Counted from the first letter of the stretch, positions 31,559 through 42,464 are shown. The stretch: 64,000 nucleotides of DNA from Lucinisca nassula (GCA_963580285.1 OY757026.1:86960651-87024650); one strand, 5' to 3'. Translations and numbers: made by a program. Notes: generated from the sequence alone by a model not told the origin.

Positions 31559-31802
31559 TTATCGCCGAAAATATGAAAATATAATGAAAAAAAAAAGTGA
31601 TATTTTTCTTATTTCTGCTCAAAATATAGATTGTGGGCACTCGTTAGAACCGCCTCATCGAGGCGGTTCTAACGAGTACCCACAATCTATAGTTTAGACC
31701 AGAAATAAGAAAAATAAGTTATACCCCCGGAAACCACAGTTTTACTATATAAAAGTGGAGTTCAAGGGGGTCAAAATTACATAGACGTGTTTTCGTGATG
31801 CT
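31559..31802. mobile_element. Hairpin-core MITE (family H)
   Basis: The core palindrome 31603-31717 contains ACTCGTTAGAACCGCCTC and GAGGCGGTTCTAACGAGT, nearly perfect. The right arm holds an inner inverted repeat (ACCACAGTTTTACTATATAA.. ..AAGTGGAGT) and ends TAGACGTGTTTTCGTGATGC. The left arm runs into the gap. Confidence 0.85.
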
Positions 31803-32462
31803 GAGGATGCAACTAATTTCGTCAAAGAACATCTTCAACGCATACCAAGTTTCAATAGAAGCATAGCGAAAGACTCCCCCACACCCCCCCCCCCCCCCCA
31901 AAAAAAAAAAAAAAAAAAAAATAAATAAATAAATAAATAAATAAAATAAAAAAAATCAGTAAATAAATAAAATATACAAAATTAAAAATAAACTTCTTAC
32001 CTTATAGTGATTGGCGAAGCTTCAAAGAAACTCATATAAGCCCCGTTTCATAGCCAGTTCTAGTTCGTGTACGACAACCAAACTTTTTGAATTGATTACA
32101 TTTTGTTTAAAGCTAATAAAATCAGGTTTCTAGATAATGTGAAAAAGCTTTCGAAAATTCTGGCATTAACTTATTTTGGTCTATCAAAATTCTAGTGAAG
32201 TCTTGAATAAGCTGAGTTTTCGGGGATCGGATTTGTCAACATACGATTTTTTCTACTTTTTACACAACTTTACCTCATAATCTGATTAAAGAAAATCTAT
32301 TTATTTTAATTGAAACCCTTCGGAACAAAAGTGTCTGTATTTTGCCTGCGATTGTGGAAATGCTTAGTTTGCTTCTTTAGATCGCAACAGCCGTTATGAA
32401 TATTGAATATGTCAAGAGGTTTACGAAGCACAATTCTTTCCATTCGATAATATTCATATAAG
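31803..32462. other. Non-coding with poly-C, poly-A and AAAT microsatellite
   Basis: 31880-31945 is a C-run, then A-run, then (AAAT)n. The rest is AT-rich and unrecognised. Confidence 0.5.
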
Positions 32463-33010
32463 AAAAAAGAAGCAATGCAATGATCAGGAATCGATAAGGT
32501 TAACCCACAGCCCCCCATCAGAGACACCAAAGGGACAGAAACACAAACACGGTACAACCAGACCCTAATGGAAACATCAATAGCGGAAAGCCTAAAGGAC
32601 AGTCACTTTCTCACAAAATGGCCAGTTGGCTATCCAAAGCAAAAAATATAAGCGATACACTCAAAAGACAAACTATAACAAACATAAACCGCGACGGAAG
32701 AACCGCCTTGGAGCGGATAGTGAAAAGCATTACAATGGAGTGGGGTGGGGCGCTTTAATCGATTTCACGTGGCCGCAATTCTCGCCCTTACTTCCGTCGC
32801 GATTTAAACAAACAATTTGGTCAGTCCGCACGAGGGCCTCCTAACTCATCACTGAAACATCTCCGAGAACACAAAAATCAAGCAGCCACCATAAACAACG
32901 GTGATGACTGGACAGCAAGCAACCACTGAAATGCTGGAGCAAATAAAAACCAACAGTTAGACTCCGATGGGCCCGACCAGAGACAGAGTATAAGGCACTA
33001 ACCAACAGTA
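32463..33010 (-). mobile_element. Penelope-like 3' end, cluster copy 1
   Basis: Starts at the family 3' terminus (CAATGATCAGGAATCGATAA) and covers only the 3' UTR. First of five same-strand copies packed between 32.46 and 36.02 kb. Confidence 0.7.
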
Positions 33011-33022
33011 GGTGAAATTAAA

Positions 33023-33930
33023 AAATAGAAGTGAAGGTAATGATTAGGAATCGATACAATTAACCCACAGCTCCCATCAGAGACACCAAAGGGAAAGAAG
33101 CACAGACATTACCCTAATGGAAACATCAATAGAGGAAAGCCAAAAAGACAGTCACTTTCCCACAAAATGGCCAAATTGGCTATCCAAATCAAACAATATA
33201 AGCGATACACACACTCAAAGATAAACCATAACAAAAATAAACCGCGACAGAAGAACCTTAAATTCTCTAATTCCCAGTAAGACTTTTCTCTGGAACCGTC
33301 ATAGAATCTGAGGCCTGACCCACCGGCGTCCAATTAAAAAGGGAAGCAAAGTTGTCAACCGTGATTTGGTTAACTGCTATGCATGCAGTCGGTCGTATAA
33401 CATTTATGTTGTACCCAATCTTTTTATACCGAAGAATGATTTTTCGAAATCTGGTGCTGAAGTCAATGCAAGTATATATTTTTTTCTGAATTTACACACT
33501 AGGTTACCATACAAATCAGGTTCCGATAGACCTTGTTACAGAAGAGATTTAAGTCCAACATTGAATTTTGAAATTAAATCGGAATGACGTCTATAAAATT
33601 TGAAAAGGTTTTGCGTAGTTTATGATACCGACAACCCTGATAAAGAAGTTTAGCAGTTAACAATTTATTACGAGTGTTGAAGTCAGTAACATAACTAGAC
33701 ACTCTGGCAAATCGAATTCATTGCGAAATATAAAAGCCATAGGATGCCGCCCGAGGAACATCACCATTCAAGAAAGTACAAAATACAATTCCAAAATCAA
33801 AAGCATCGCGTTTAACATAAATTTTGCAAGAAACAAACCATTCTACAAACGATAGATGTAAATCCAAAAACGGGGCCTCGGTATCAGAAGAATTTGCTTT
33901 ATGTAACTGAAGTTCTGGGGTTTGGGTCGG
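33023..33930 (-). mobile_element. Penelope-like 3' end, cluster copy 2
   Basis: 3' UTR plus decayed RT C-terminus (minus-strand remnants matching 3348-4000). An internal stretch of the UTR is deleted relative to the 2.8-kb copy (33250 region joins directly to the RT end). Ends near the ELQLNKANSSD-coding region. Confidence 0.65.
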
Positions 33931-34282
33931 TATTCAATAATTTCACAAGAAGTTGGTTTTGGCTCCAGCATACAAGGTCGCTGCCAATGTCGTCGTTGTT
34001 TGACGGCTCCATTATGTTACAGCTCTTCAGCAAGAGCTTTGTGGTACTAATGCCTATGAACTGCAGACTTTGGTTGTAGAGAGGGCTGTTGTTGATGACC
34101 ACATTTGTCATTCAGCCACCAAGTGTGCTGTATGTGCTTCTGAAGTCCAAGACAAGCTTCCTGCGTAATATTGGTTACCCAACTTCATAATAGACCATAC
34201 AAAGGAAGGTTTATTGCAAATTCAAGCTCTTGTACCGCCACTAAATTTTCCAAATTAGTAACTTCATGGTTTACTGCCATGA
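33931..34282. other. Non-coding, nothing recognised
   Basis: Short ORFs on both strands overlap (33894-34111) but show no family resemblance. Sits between two Penelope-like fragments. Confidence 0.35.
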
Positions 34283-35000
34283 ACGCAATGATCAGGAATC
34301 GATACAATAAACCCACAGCACCAGTCGGAAAGAATAACTAGACTCAAATGGAAAAAAATAAGTAAGTCCCAGAGAGCGTCACAATCACAAGACGCATCCC
34401 ACTCTCGACACCAACAGGAAGAAAACAAGAAAACATACGAGTATTTTTGAAATGGAACAATCAGCACGGGGTGATCAGACCATTAGAAAACACTTAACAA
34501 CAGCTCACAACATATTCGCAGACATACAACAAAAATAACAGCAAAAGACCAATACCCAAACCACCGCCTTAGAACGGTCAGCAGCATATGCCACTGGGGA
34601 GGTGCTTAAAGAGCTTTTACCGACCGAATCGTCGCCCTAGGTTAGGGTGTTGTTCCCAACAATAAACATTAAATATTCGGTTAGCATAATGATTTCCCAA
34701 CTCAATCAATGCATCATCACAGAGACATAAATCAAATTCAAACTCTGAGATGAAGCAATGATGAGGGCTGCTAGCCGATCCCCCTTACACTGTTGGCCAG
34801 AGCTAAAGAAAATCATTAGTTAAACCACGATGGGCCCAGCGACAGACATAGCATCAGGCTTCAGCCCTCTTTTATCAAAGATTAATGCTGAAGCCGTCAT
34901 TGAGTCGGAAGCCTGACCCGCCGCCGAGCAATCAAAGAGTCCAGCATAGCTATCTACCGTGATTCGGTCGACAACCATACATGCGGTCTGTCGCATGATT
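34283..35000 (-). mobile_element. Penelope-like 3' end, cluster copy 3 (divergent subfamily)
   Basis: Same layout (terminus, ~540-bp UTR, RT end with RQTACMVVDRITVDSYAGLF and GQASDSMTAS), but base changes throughout show an older or different subfamily. Confidence 0.65.
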
Positions 35001-35007
35001 TCCAAAG

Positions 35008-35525
35008 TACTTAGAAGTAAAACAAAGATCAGGAATCGATACAATTAACTTACTCCACCCATTAAAGACACCAAAGAGAAAGAAACACAAACATTAAGCG
35101 ACCAGACCATAATGGAAACCCAAACAAAGGAAAGCCATAAGTACAGTTACTTTCCCACAAAATGGCCATAGGGCCATTCAAAATAAAAAGACACAAGTGA
35201 TACACACAGTAAGTAACAAACAACAACATAAATAAATCGCCACAGAAGAACCGCCTTGGAACGGTCAGTGGAAAGATTTCCACTGGGGGGGGGGGTGGGG
35301 GGGGGGGGCTTAAATTGATTTTACGTGGCCACAATCTTCGCCCTTACTTCCGCCGCGATTTAGATAAATAATTTGTTCAGTCCGCATGAAGGCTTCCTAA
35401 CTCATCAGTGCAACATCTCCGTGAACACAAATAACAAAGAACCACAGAGGTGAGACAACGGTGAGGACTCGACAGCAAGAAACCACTGAAATGCTGGAGC
35501 AAAAGAAAACCAACAGTTAGAATCC
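35008..35525 (-). mobile_element. Penelope-like 3' end, cluster copy 4
   Basis: Begins with the same GAAGTAAAACAAAGATCAGG terminus as the copies at 2803 and 27622. Carries an expanded G-run at about 35287-35308. UTR only. Confidence 0.7.
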
Positions 35526-35619
35526 AAACCGTACCCAACCTTAAGGTAATTTTAGTTAATTTTATAGAGCAAATCTCCATAAAATACAGGTTGCTACATC
35601 TCTTGTTGCTGAAGTGTCA

Positions 35620-36015
35620 TTGATGGAAACATCAATTATATCGGAACGCCAGAAGGGTTACTTTCCCACAATATGGCCAATTGGCTGTCCAAAACAAAAC
35701 GGTATTAAGGAGACACACATTCAAAAACGAACTATAACAAAAATAAACCGCGACAGAAGAACCGCCTTGAAACAGTCAGTGACAAGTATTTCGCTTTGGG
35801 TCTTAAATCGATTTAAGCGGCCGCCATCCTTGTCTTTACTTCTGTCGCGATTTAGACAAATAATTTGTTCAGTCCGCATGAAGGCTTCCTAACTCATCAG
35901 TGCAACACCTCCGAGAACACAAAAATCAACTACAGAGATGAAACAACGGTGAGGAATCGACTGCAAGAAAAAAATTGAAATGCTGGAGCAAAATAAAACC
36001 AACAGTTGGACTCCG
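35620..36015 (-). mobile_element. Penelope-like 3' end, cluster copy 5 (lacks terminus)
   Basis: Matches the UTR interior from ATGGAAACATCAAT to CCAACAGTTGGACTCC. The usual 3' terminus is missing. Confidence 0.6.
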
Positions 36016-36435
36016 TAAAATGTCTGTAAATTGTATATTGTATTAATTAAGTAAATTGTAAGGCGTATACTATGGCGCAGATTTATCGGCAGTAAAATGT
36101 CTCTAAGCGCCCAAACCCGGTAGCTGGTGCTGCCGCCGACCGTTTTAAGTCGGTACTTTCAATGTTGCTTTGTTGTATTTCAACAAAATAGTTCTTTAAC
36201 TTGTAATTTGTTGTGCGTTGTTGTTAAGTGCTTTCTAGCTGTCTATTCACCCCGTTTTCAGGAAATGAGATCCGATTTTTTCCGATGTTTTGAACGCTAG
36301 TTGTCGTGCTTGCTCCCTGTGATTTTTTGTCTCTTACTCATGGTGCAAAAGGTTGAATACAACATAGCCCGTTTCGCTCTTTGGGTCTCGGTGCTTTTGT
36401 CAGCAGGCTCTAGAGCTTCTCCCTCAGGGATTTCC
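36016..36435. other. Non-coding, nothing recognised
   Basis: Includes a GCCCAAACCCGGTAGCTGG-containing stretch and AT-rich DNA. No gene supported. Confidence 0.35.
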
Positions 36436-36697
36436 TTCACGAAAACAATTCAAATATTATGGAAATTGTACCACCAAAAATTTTATTTTTCAGAATGAAA
36501 CTTCCAATATTTTTTTCATATTTCTGCTCCAAACATATATTGTGGGTACTCATTAGAACCGCCTCGAGTACCCACAATCTATGTTTTTGAGCAGAAATAA
36601 GAAAAATAATAATTTATACCCCTGTAAACCCAAGTTTTCTATATAAAAATGCGGATTAAGGGGGATCAAAATTATATAAGCGTGTTTTCGTGATGCA
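36436..36697. mobile_element. Hairpin-core MITE (family H), loop-deleted copy
   Basis: Ends TTCACGAAAACAATTC (left) and AAGCGTGTTTTCGTGATGC (right). The core keeps both outer stem arms (ATTGTGGGTACTCATTAGAACCGCCTC then GAGTACCCACAATCTATG, in two parts) but lacks the inner GGCGGTTCTAAC half, so the stem apex is deleted. Confidence 0.8.
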
Positions 36698-36754
36698 TGT
36701 TATGCAAAATGCACACCTATAAGAAACCTGAACCTACTCGACTGACTACGGGTT

Positions 36755-36930
36755 AGGAGCGCTGACTCTGAAACATGAGGTCTCACCACTGTGGGTTCGA
36801 GCACCGCTCGGGCCACATGTGCGATGTTAAGTACTGCAGGTGATGGTCAGGCCTCGAAGATGCGGTGGTAACGAGTGGCCACAATCTGTGGTGGGTGCAG
36901 CATATAACAAATAATAACATTTCTATCTGC
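36755..36930 (+). mobile_element. tRNA-derived SINE head (tentative)
   Basis: GGGTTAGGAGCGCTGAC resembles an A box and GTGGGTTCGAGCACC a B box, about 35 bp apart. The rest is not matched to another copy in the window. Confidence 0.45.
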
Positions 36931-37027
36931 AAATTCTCATTTGTTGGTGGTAAAATGTTCAATATGTTTGTAAAGTCGTTTGTAAAGGGGTACAAAGCTG
37001 ACCAAAAACGCCCATGACACGAAACTG

Positions 37028-38342
37028 CTAGCGTGAAGTTTGAACTTTCATTTGTTTCTGGTCATGTACAATTTCACTGCCTTGGAGAACTCTTAGTTCC
37101 TTTATGAAATCATTTTCACTTTTCCTCAAGTGTTGACAATCATCCTCCGTCACCGTAATTCTGTCATTCCAGTCAGATTCTTTTATGATCATAATCGAAG
37201 CCTGTTTGTTGCTGTCGTCGCTACAAAAGACTTGAAGTTTCGCTAGTGTTCGTTTAAAATACAGAACTTCTTCAAAAATATTTGTTCTTTCCTTGTAAAA
37301 CTGATTCCAGAATTTTGCATAAAAGAAATTATATACGTAATAATCTAAATGATTTCTTGCTTTAAAACGTTCAACATCATTAACACTAATGTCTTTTAAA
37401 CTGACACTTCGATTTTGAAAAACATTGTTGGGAAGGTACAATATATCTTCTAGTTTCCAATGTAAGTATCGTTTCATTAGAATCAGTGACTCATCAAAGT
37501 TTTCTACCAAAAGGACAAGTTTAAATGTTTCTCCAAGATCTTTTAATTTTTCTGCAATAATGTCAGTATCACTTGTTGCTTCAAAGCCAAGGTCCCTTGC
37601 TTGTAAATTTCTAGTTAAAGAAAATGTGTGCGAATCATATATTTCTGGCCTACGGATAAGATTTTGCAGTTTATTGCCCTGTATTTTGGTCAAATATTCT
37701 CTACGATATGGTCCAAATGACCAGTAATTAACGGACGATATGAATAAAGCCAGTGGTTCTCTAACGATTGCCAGATATACGCTGTCCTTTGGCAAAACAG
37801 ATGCATATACTGATTTATTAAATATACCATGATTGCAGAGTATATCGTGGCCGCCAGACCTTTTGGATGCCTTGGCCAGTGGAAGAGGCGCCTCGGATTC
37901 CCTGGAGAAATAATTAGGATAGTTTGCTGCACTCGTAAAAACAAAGGTTAAACCTCGCTTTTTTCCAAATCTGAAGATTATATTTTGCATCGTTGAACTA
38001 GCAGCTTTGTGAACTTTAACAAATGCTATGTGTCTTATTTCTGTCTCTGCGTGCCGAACGTCTAAGTTATGTGTTAAACTAGTTTGAGAACCTAGGTTAA
38101 AGGTAAAGCTGTTGTTCGTCTCACTGCTATCTCTGGAGTTGGATGCAGTCGGGTCATATTCTGCTGCGTTTTTCTTATTAGAGCTTGGTAATGATAAACG
38201 AGCACTGCTAGGGTGACTGTCTTTATTTTGTGTCGGCATAGATTGTCTTGTATTTATTTTCAGACCCGAACTTAAAGATCTTTTCTTCTGAAGCAAGTGG
38301 TAGGTGAGGAAAGCATATCCGGACAGTAGTAGAATTGCCGAT
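37028..38342 (-). CDS. Galactose-3-O-sulfotransferase-like, terminal exon
   Basis: The only convincing host gene. The exon begins after a splice acceptor (minus-strand TTTATTTTTCCAG at 38343 and up) and codes about 437 residues to the stop at 37028. It opens with a hydrophobic anchor (SAILLLSGYAFLTYHLL), then a Ser/Asn-rich stem: a type II Golgi membrane protein. The 5'-phosphosulfate (PAPS) loop is FVKVHKAASSTMQNIIFRFG (about residues 107-126, near 38020). The 3'-phosphate motif is VYLAIVREPLALFISSVNYW (about 188-207). This order and spacing fit the Gal3ST/galactosylceramide sulfotransferase family (PAPS-dependent 3-O-sulfation of galactose on glycolipids or glycoproteins). The start codon lies in an upstream exon I cannot identify. 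The frame is fully open with no stops, which argues for a functional gene. Acceptor substrate unknown. Confidence 0.88.
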
Positions 38343-38356
38343 CTGGAAAAATAAAA
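38343..38356 (-). promoter_or_regulatory. Splice acceptor of the sulfotransferase exon
   Basis: A pyrimidine-rich tract ending CCAG on the minus strand, immediately before the codons of the membrane anchor. The exon enters with one base (A) completing the previous codon, so the upstream intron is phase 1. Confidence 0.65.
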
Positions 38357-38449
38357 TCGAACGTTGACCTAGTATCCTTGCTTAATCCTTATCCAGCTGA
38401 ATACATCTAAGTTATGGTATATAAATTTCGAAATATAAAAAACCGCAAT

Positions 38450-39200
38450 GACTTCAGCACCCAATTTCTTAAAATCATTCTTCGATATAAAAGATTGGGT
38501 ACCACCATAATGTTATACGACAGACTGCATGCATGGTAATTAACACAATCACCGATAACAACTTTGCTTCCCTCTTTAATTGTACGCCGGTGGGACAGGC
38601 CTCAGATTCTATGACGGTTCCAGCGTAATGGCTTATGTTGGTTGGTACCTGATGCTCTGTCTCTGGTCGGGCTCATCGGGGTTTAACTGTTGGTTTTCTT
38701 TTACTCCAGCATTTCAGTGGTTTCTTGCTGCCGAGTCCTCACCGTTGTTTCATCTCTGTGGTTGTTTGACTTTTGTGTTCACGGAGATGTTGCACTGATG
38801 AGTTAGGAGGCCTTCATGCGGACTGAACAAAATATTGTCTTAATCGCGACGGAAGTAAGGAGGATTGTGGCCACGTAAAATCGATTTAAGCCCCCCCCCC
38901 ACCCCCCAGTGGAATTCATTTCCATTGACCGTTCCAAGGCGGTTCTTCTGTCGCGGTTTATTTGTGTTATGGTTTGTCTTTGGGTGTTTGTGTCGCTTAT
39001 ATTATTTTATTTTGGATAGCCTATTGGCCATTTTGTGGGAAAGTAATTGTCCCTCTGGCTTTCTGCTATTGATGTTTTCATTAGGGTCTGTTAGTTCATG
39101 TTTGTGTTTCTTTCCCTTTGGTGTCTCTGATGGGAGCTATGGGTTAATTGTATCGATTCCTGATCATTGCCGCCACTTCTATTTTTCAATTAGCCGCATC
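38450..39200 (+). mobile_element. Penelope-like 3' end, plus strand
   Basis: Opposite orientation to the others: RT end remnants (38455-38580), UTR, then the 3' terminus ATTGTATCGATTCCTGATCA at about 39147-39166. Lies in the presumed first intron or upstream region of the sulfotransferase gene. Confidence 0.7.
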
Positions 39201-39482
39201 TATTTCTGATTGTCAGCCAATATATGATGTTTCATTCAAATTCTCAAACTGAATGACAAACAGTGTAAGTTTTGATTTGATGGCCATCTGACCTGGATCT
39301 ATATTGTTGGCAAAGATATGGGTTTTCGTGAACAGCAGCATAAGGGTTAAACTGACCTTCATGGTACAGCCGAAAATTCACCCAAGCTTCCTAGAATCTT
39401 AGCTAAAAATATTTAATGATGTCGTATGAAATGACCTTTCATGTTGTATCATTGGAACTACTTTGCTGTCTTTGAAAGCAGA

Positions 39483-39755
39483 CATCACGAAAACATGCCT
39501 ATATAAAATTGACCCTCTCTAACCACACTTTTATTCAGTTAAACTTGGATCTACATGGTTCTTATTTCTGCTCTAAAATATAGATCGTGGTTGCTCGTTA
39601 GAACCGCCTCGATGAGGCGGTTCTAACGAGTACCCACAATCTATATTTTTAAGCAGAAATAAGAAAATTTCACATTTTTCATCATAAAATTTCCTTTTTT
39701 TCGGCGGCAAATTTTACAATGTATTTGTATAGGCGAGTTTTCGTAATGTTTTGCT
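39483..39755. mobile_element. Hairpin-core MITE (family H), full-length
   Basis: Terminal repeats CATCACGAAAACATGCCTAT and ATAGGCGAGTTTTCGTAATG. Core palindrome 39558-39668 with CTCGTTAGAACCGCCTCG / CGAGGCGGTTCTAACGAG. The left arm is the A type (ACCACACTTTTATTC) and the right arm the B type (GGCGGCAAATTTTACAATG). Confidence 0.85.
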
Positions 39756-39794
39756 GTCTTTGAAAATAGAGTCCCGCTCAAGTGACCGCTGGGC

Positions 39795-40095
39795 ATGTTT
39801 GTTTGAATTGGCGTTTTACGTCCTCGGCAACACTATTTGGATCATTTTGAGACATTGCGTCAAATTGTTTAGGGAATTTCACTCAACATTGAGATGAAAT
39901 GACATCTCAAGCCCGCCCTGCTGCCAAAACCAACCAATAGGGTTTATATGCAGTCCAACGGTCCAAGTCGCACCACTGTGCCTGGGCAGGCATAGATCTT
40001 CTAAGCGGTTTATCAGTACTCATGTACGGTCGGTTTCAGTTTTGCGTGGATGCACCATGCAGCCAAATCTATTTCTCCAAGTCCGGATCAGTTGG
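39795..40095 (-). mobile_element. SINE-like family S1
   Basis: Minus-strand copy with the standard blocks: tail side TTGTTTGAATTGGCG at the left, ATGAAATGACATCTCAAGCC in the middle, CTAAGCGGTTTATCAGTACT and head at the right. Diverged at both ends. Confidence 0.75.
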
Positions 40096-40177
40096 GATCA
40101 CCTCTAGGAACGTATTGTGTTCACCCGCTTTGGAAGCAATCAATACACGTTTGGACTGAAAACTACGGAAATTATAT

Positions 40178-40729
40178 AAGTTGTGCGCACAAGATTTTGC
40201 GGACAAGATTTTATCTTAGTTCGCGCAGCATATTATCTTGTGCGCATAAGATATTAAGTTGTGAGAATAAGATATTAGCCTGTCCGCAAAAAATAATATC
40301 TTGTCCGCACAACATAGATCTTGTGCGGACAAGATAATATCTTGTGCGCACAAGATATTATCTTGTGCGGACAAGATATTATCTTGTACGCATAACTTAA
40401 TATCATGTGCGCACAAGATATTATCTAGTTCGCACAACTTAATAGCTTGTGCGCACAAGATGTTATCTTGTTCGCACAACTTAATATCTAGTGCGGACAA
40501 CATAATATCTTCTGCGAACAAGATATTATCTTGTACGCACAAGATAATATCCTGTTCGCACAACTTCCCAAGATCTTTGTTATGCAATCAAGATAGTATG
40601 TTGTGCGCACAAGTTATTTAGTTGTGCAAACACAATATAATCTTGTGCGCACAAGATATTATGTTGTGCGAACAAGATACATTATGTTGTCCGCACAAGA
40701 TAATATCTTGTGCGCACAACACAGTATTA
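40178..40729. repeat. 21-bp palindromic minisatellite
   Basis: About 26 degenerate units of ATCTTGTGCGCACAAGAT plus a 2-4-base A/T spacer. Each unit is itself a palindrome, so both strands read the same. Variants replace GCGC with GCGG, TTCGC or TACGC. Overlapping ORFs on both strands are by-products of the period being a multiple of three. Confidence 0.9.
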
Positions 40730-41052
40730 TTATAAAATTCGTATTCCGATAGACCCTGTTGCAGAAGAAATTTAAGTCCAACATTGAATTTTGAAATTAA
40801 ATCGGAATGACGTCTATAAAATTTTGAAAAGACTTTGCGTAGTTTATGATACCGATAACCCTGATAAAGAAGTTAAGCATTAAACAATTTATTACGAGTG
40901 TTGAAGTCAGTTACATGACTAGACACTCTGGCAAATCGAATTAATTGCCTAATATAAATGCCATTGGATGCCGCACGAGGAGCATCACCATCCAAGAAAG
41001 GAAAAGTTACCTCGGTATCAGAAGAATTTGCTTTATTTAACTGAAGTTCTGT
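40730..41052 (-). mobile_element. Penelope-like RT C-terminal fragment
   Basis: Matches the interior of 3560-3970 (TCCGATAGACC...GAAGAATTTGCTTTATTTAA) but lacks the UTR. Begins at the minisatellite and ends in a hairpin MITE. Confidence 0.65.
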
Positions 41053-41215
41053 ACCCCACTTTTAAATAGCAAAACTAGGTTTTACAGGGGTAAACCTTAT
41101 TTTATTTTATTTCTGCTCTAAAAATAGATAGTGGGAACTCGTTAAAACCGCCTCCGTGAGGGTATATACACATGTTTTGAGCAGAATTAAGAACAAGAAA
41201 AATGCCTAATGGCAT
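41052..41215. mobile_element. Hairpin-core MITE (family H), degenerate
   Basis: A-type arm (TACCCCACTTTTAAATAGC) then a decayed core (TTATTTCTGCTCTAAAAATAG ... TTTTGAGCAGAATTAAG) with most of the right stem changed. Confidence 0.55.
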
Positions 41216-41234
41216 TATGGACGGGTTTTTTTTT

Positions 41235-41550
41235 CAGTACGGTTAGGATGGTGGTGGCATGGGTGGGGTAGGGTGGGGTGTGCTGGTGTGGGGTAGGGTG
41301 GGGTGGGGTGGTATGGGCTAGGAGTCTGGTGGGACGGGGTGGAATTTGTGGTGGGGTGGGGTGTGGGGTGGGATGGGGTGTGGTGGGGTTGTGGGGTGGG
41401 GTGGGCTTGGGTGGGTGGGATTGGGTGAGGTCGGGTAAGGTGGGATGGTGTTGGGTTAGGGGTGGATTGGGGTTGTTTTGAGATGGGGGTGGGGTGGGGT
41501 TGTGGGGTAGGGTATGCTAGGGTAGGGTGGGGTGGGTAGGGTATGTATGT
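41235..41550 (+). repeat. G-rich GGGGT/GGTGGGGT minisatellite
   Basis: The plus strand is almost entirely G and T with repeated GGGGTGGGGT, and a few AGGGTAGGGT variants. Strong strand asymmetry, quadruplex-prone. The proline/threonine-rich ORF on the other strand is a by-product. Confidence 0.85.
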
Positions 41551-41679
41551 AAAACTAAGTATGCATGTATGTACAGAACAAATGCAATATCCTAACCAAG
41601 TAACAACTTTTTGTGGAGGGGGGGGGGGGGAGGGGGGTAATGATCTGTTTATGTGTTTTAAGAAGAAAAAAAAATAAAG

Positions 41680-41862
41680 TTTTTTTCTATTTTTAGCTCT
41701 AGCTCTAGTGGCCACTGATTTTAGCAATTTTGAAAATGGGTCACCTAATGAACATTTCTGTAAAATAATTTTGAAATCGGGCCATTATCCCAGGAGGAGA
41801 TGTCGTTTAAAGAAATTGTTGACGGACGACGGACATCAACTCACCTTGGTGAGCTAAAAAAA
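41680..41862 (+). mobile_element. Tandem-repeat element (1-2745 family), single-unit copy
   Basis: One TTTTTAGCTCTAGCTC...GGGTCACCTAATGAACATT unit, then GACGGACGACGGACATC and a short hairpin (CTCACCTTGGTGAGCTAAAAA). The minimal form of the family found at 1-2745. Confidence 0.7.
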
Positions 41863-42015
41863 GAACGAAAAAAAAAAAAAAAAAAAAAAAATTCCATGCC
41901 TGTGCATGCATGTATGTATTATTACTAGCAACTATCAGTGGAGGAAGATAATAATTGTTCATATGTGTTTATGGAGAAGAAAAGAAAAATAAAGAAAAAA
42001 AAGAATGAAAAAAAG

Positions 42016-42050
<35 letters not shown>

Positions 42051-42054
42051 TCTC

Positions 42055-42140
42055 CACCGTGGTTTGAACTCACGCCCCTCAGATTCATAGTCAACAATAG
42101 GATTCGTAGTCCAGCACTCTATCCACTACACTGGCATTTG
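42055..42140 (-). mobile_element. tRNA-like SINE head
   Basis: The minus strand reads GTGTAGTGGATAGAGTGCTGG (A-box region) and GAGTTCAAACC (B box). The acceptor arms do not pair, so a true tRNA is unlikely. A poly-A tract (plus strand 42009-42048) abuts. Confidence 0.5.
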
Positions 42141-42345
42141 AAAAAAGGTTAACCAAAAGGTAAACCTGAAAAACACAAGTTTGAAAAATGACAATTTCCG
42201 CCAAAATTTTAGTCTTTTGCGCCATTTATGGATAATACATGAAAGCGGTACCTCCACTTATGCATCAGTCCTGATATTAGAACAATCTGCTACAGAATAG
42301 ATGAAAAATATCACTTTGAAAAAAAGGTTAACCAAAAGGTAAACC

Positions 42346-42416
42346 TGGGACGACGCCCGCCCGCCCGCCCGCAGGACGCCCGCCCGCCCACCCGCCCGCC
42401 CGCCCGCCCGCCCGGA
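42346..42416 (+). repeat. (CCCG)n microsatellite
   Basis: CGCCCGCC-type tetranucleotide run interrupted by AGGA, followed by a TTTTTAAAAAACCCGTCC hairpin-like end. Probably the tail of a small tandem-repeat element like those at 1-7311. Confidence 0.8.
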
Positions 42417-42464
42417 CATCGCTATTCTAAAGGACGGATTTTTTTTTAAAAAACCCGTCCAAAA

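Noticed and set aside
31603..31717. Hairpin as a microRNA gene
   Set aside because: The same hairpin occurs in about 12 places with transposon-type termini; repeat origin is simpler, though small RNAs were not tested.
40050..40621. Overlapping ORFs of about 95-123 codons with CAHKILS / QDNILCA-like repeats
   Set aside because: Produced by the 21-bp palindromic minisatellite, whose period keeps frames open on both strands; no start context or family.
41215..41727. 170-codon proline/threonine/histidine-rich ORF
   Set aside because: Translation of the complement of the GGGGT minisatellite; not a protein gene.
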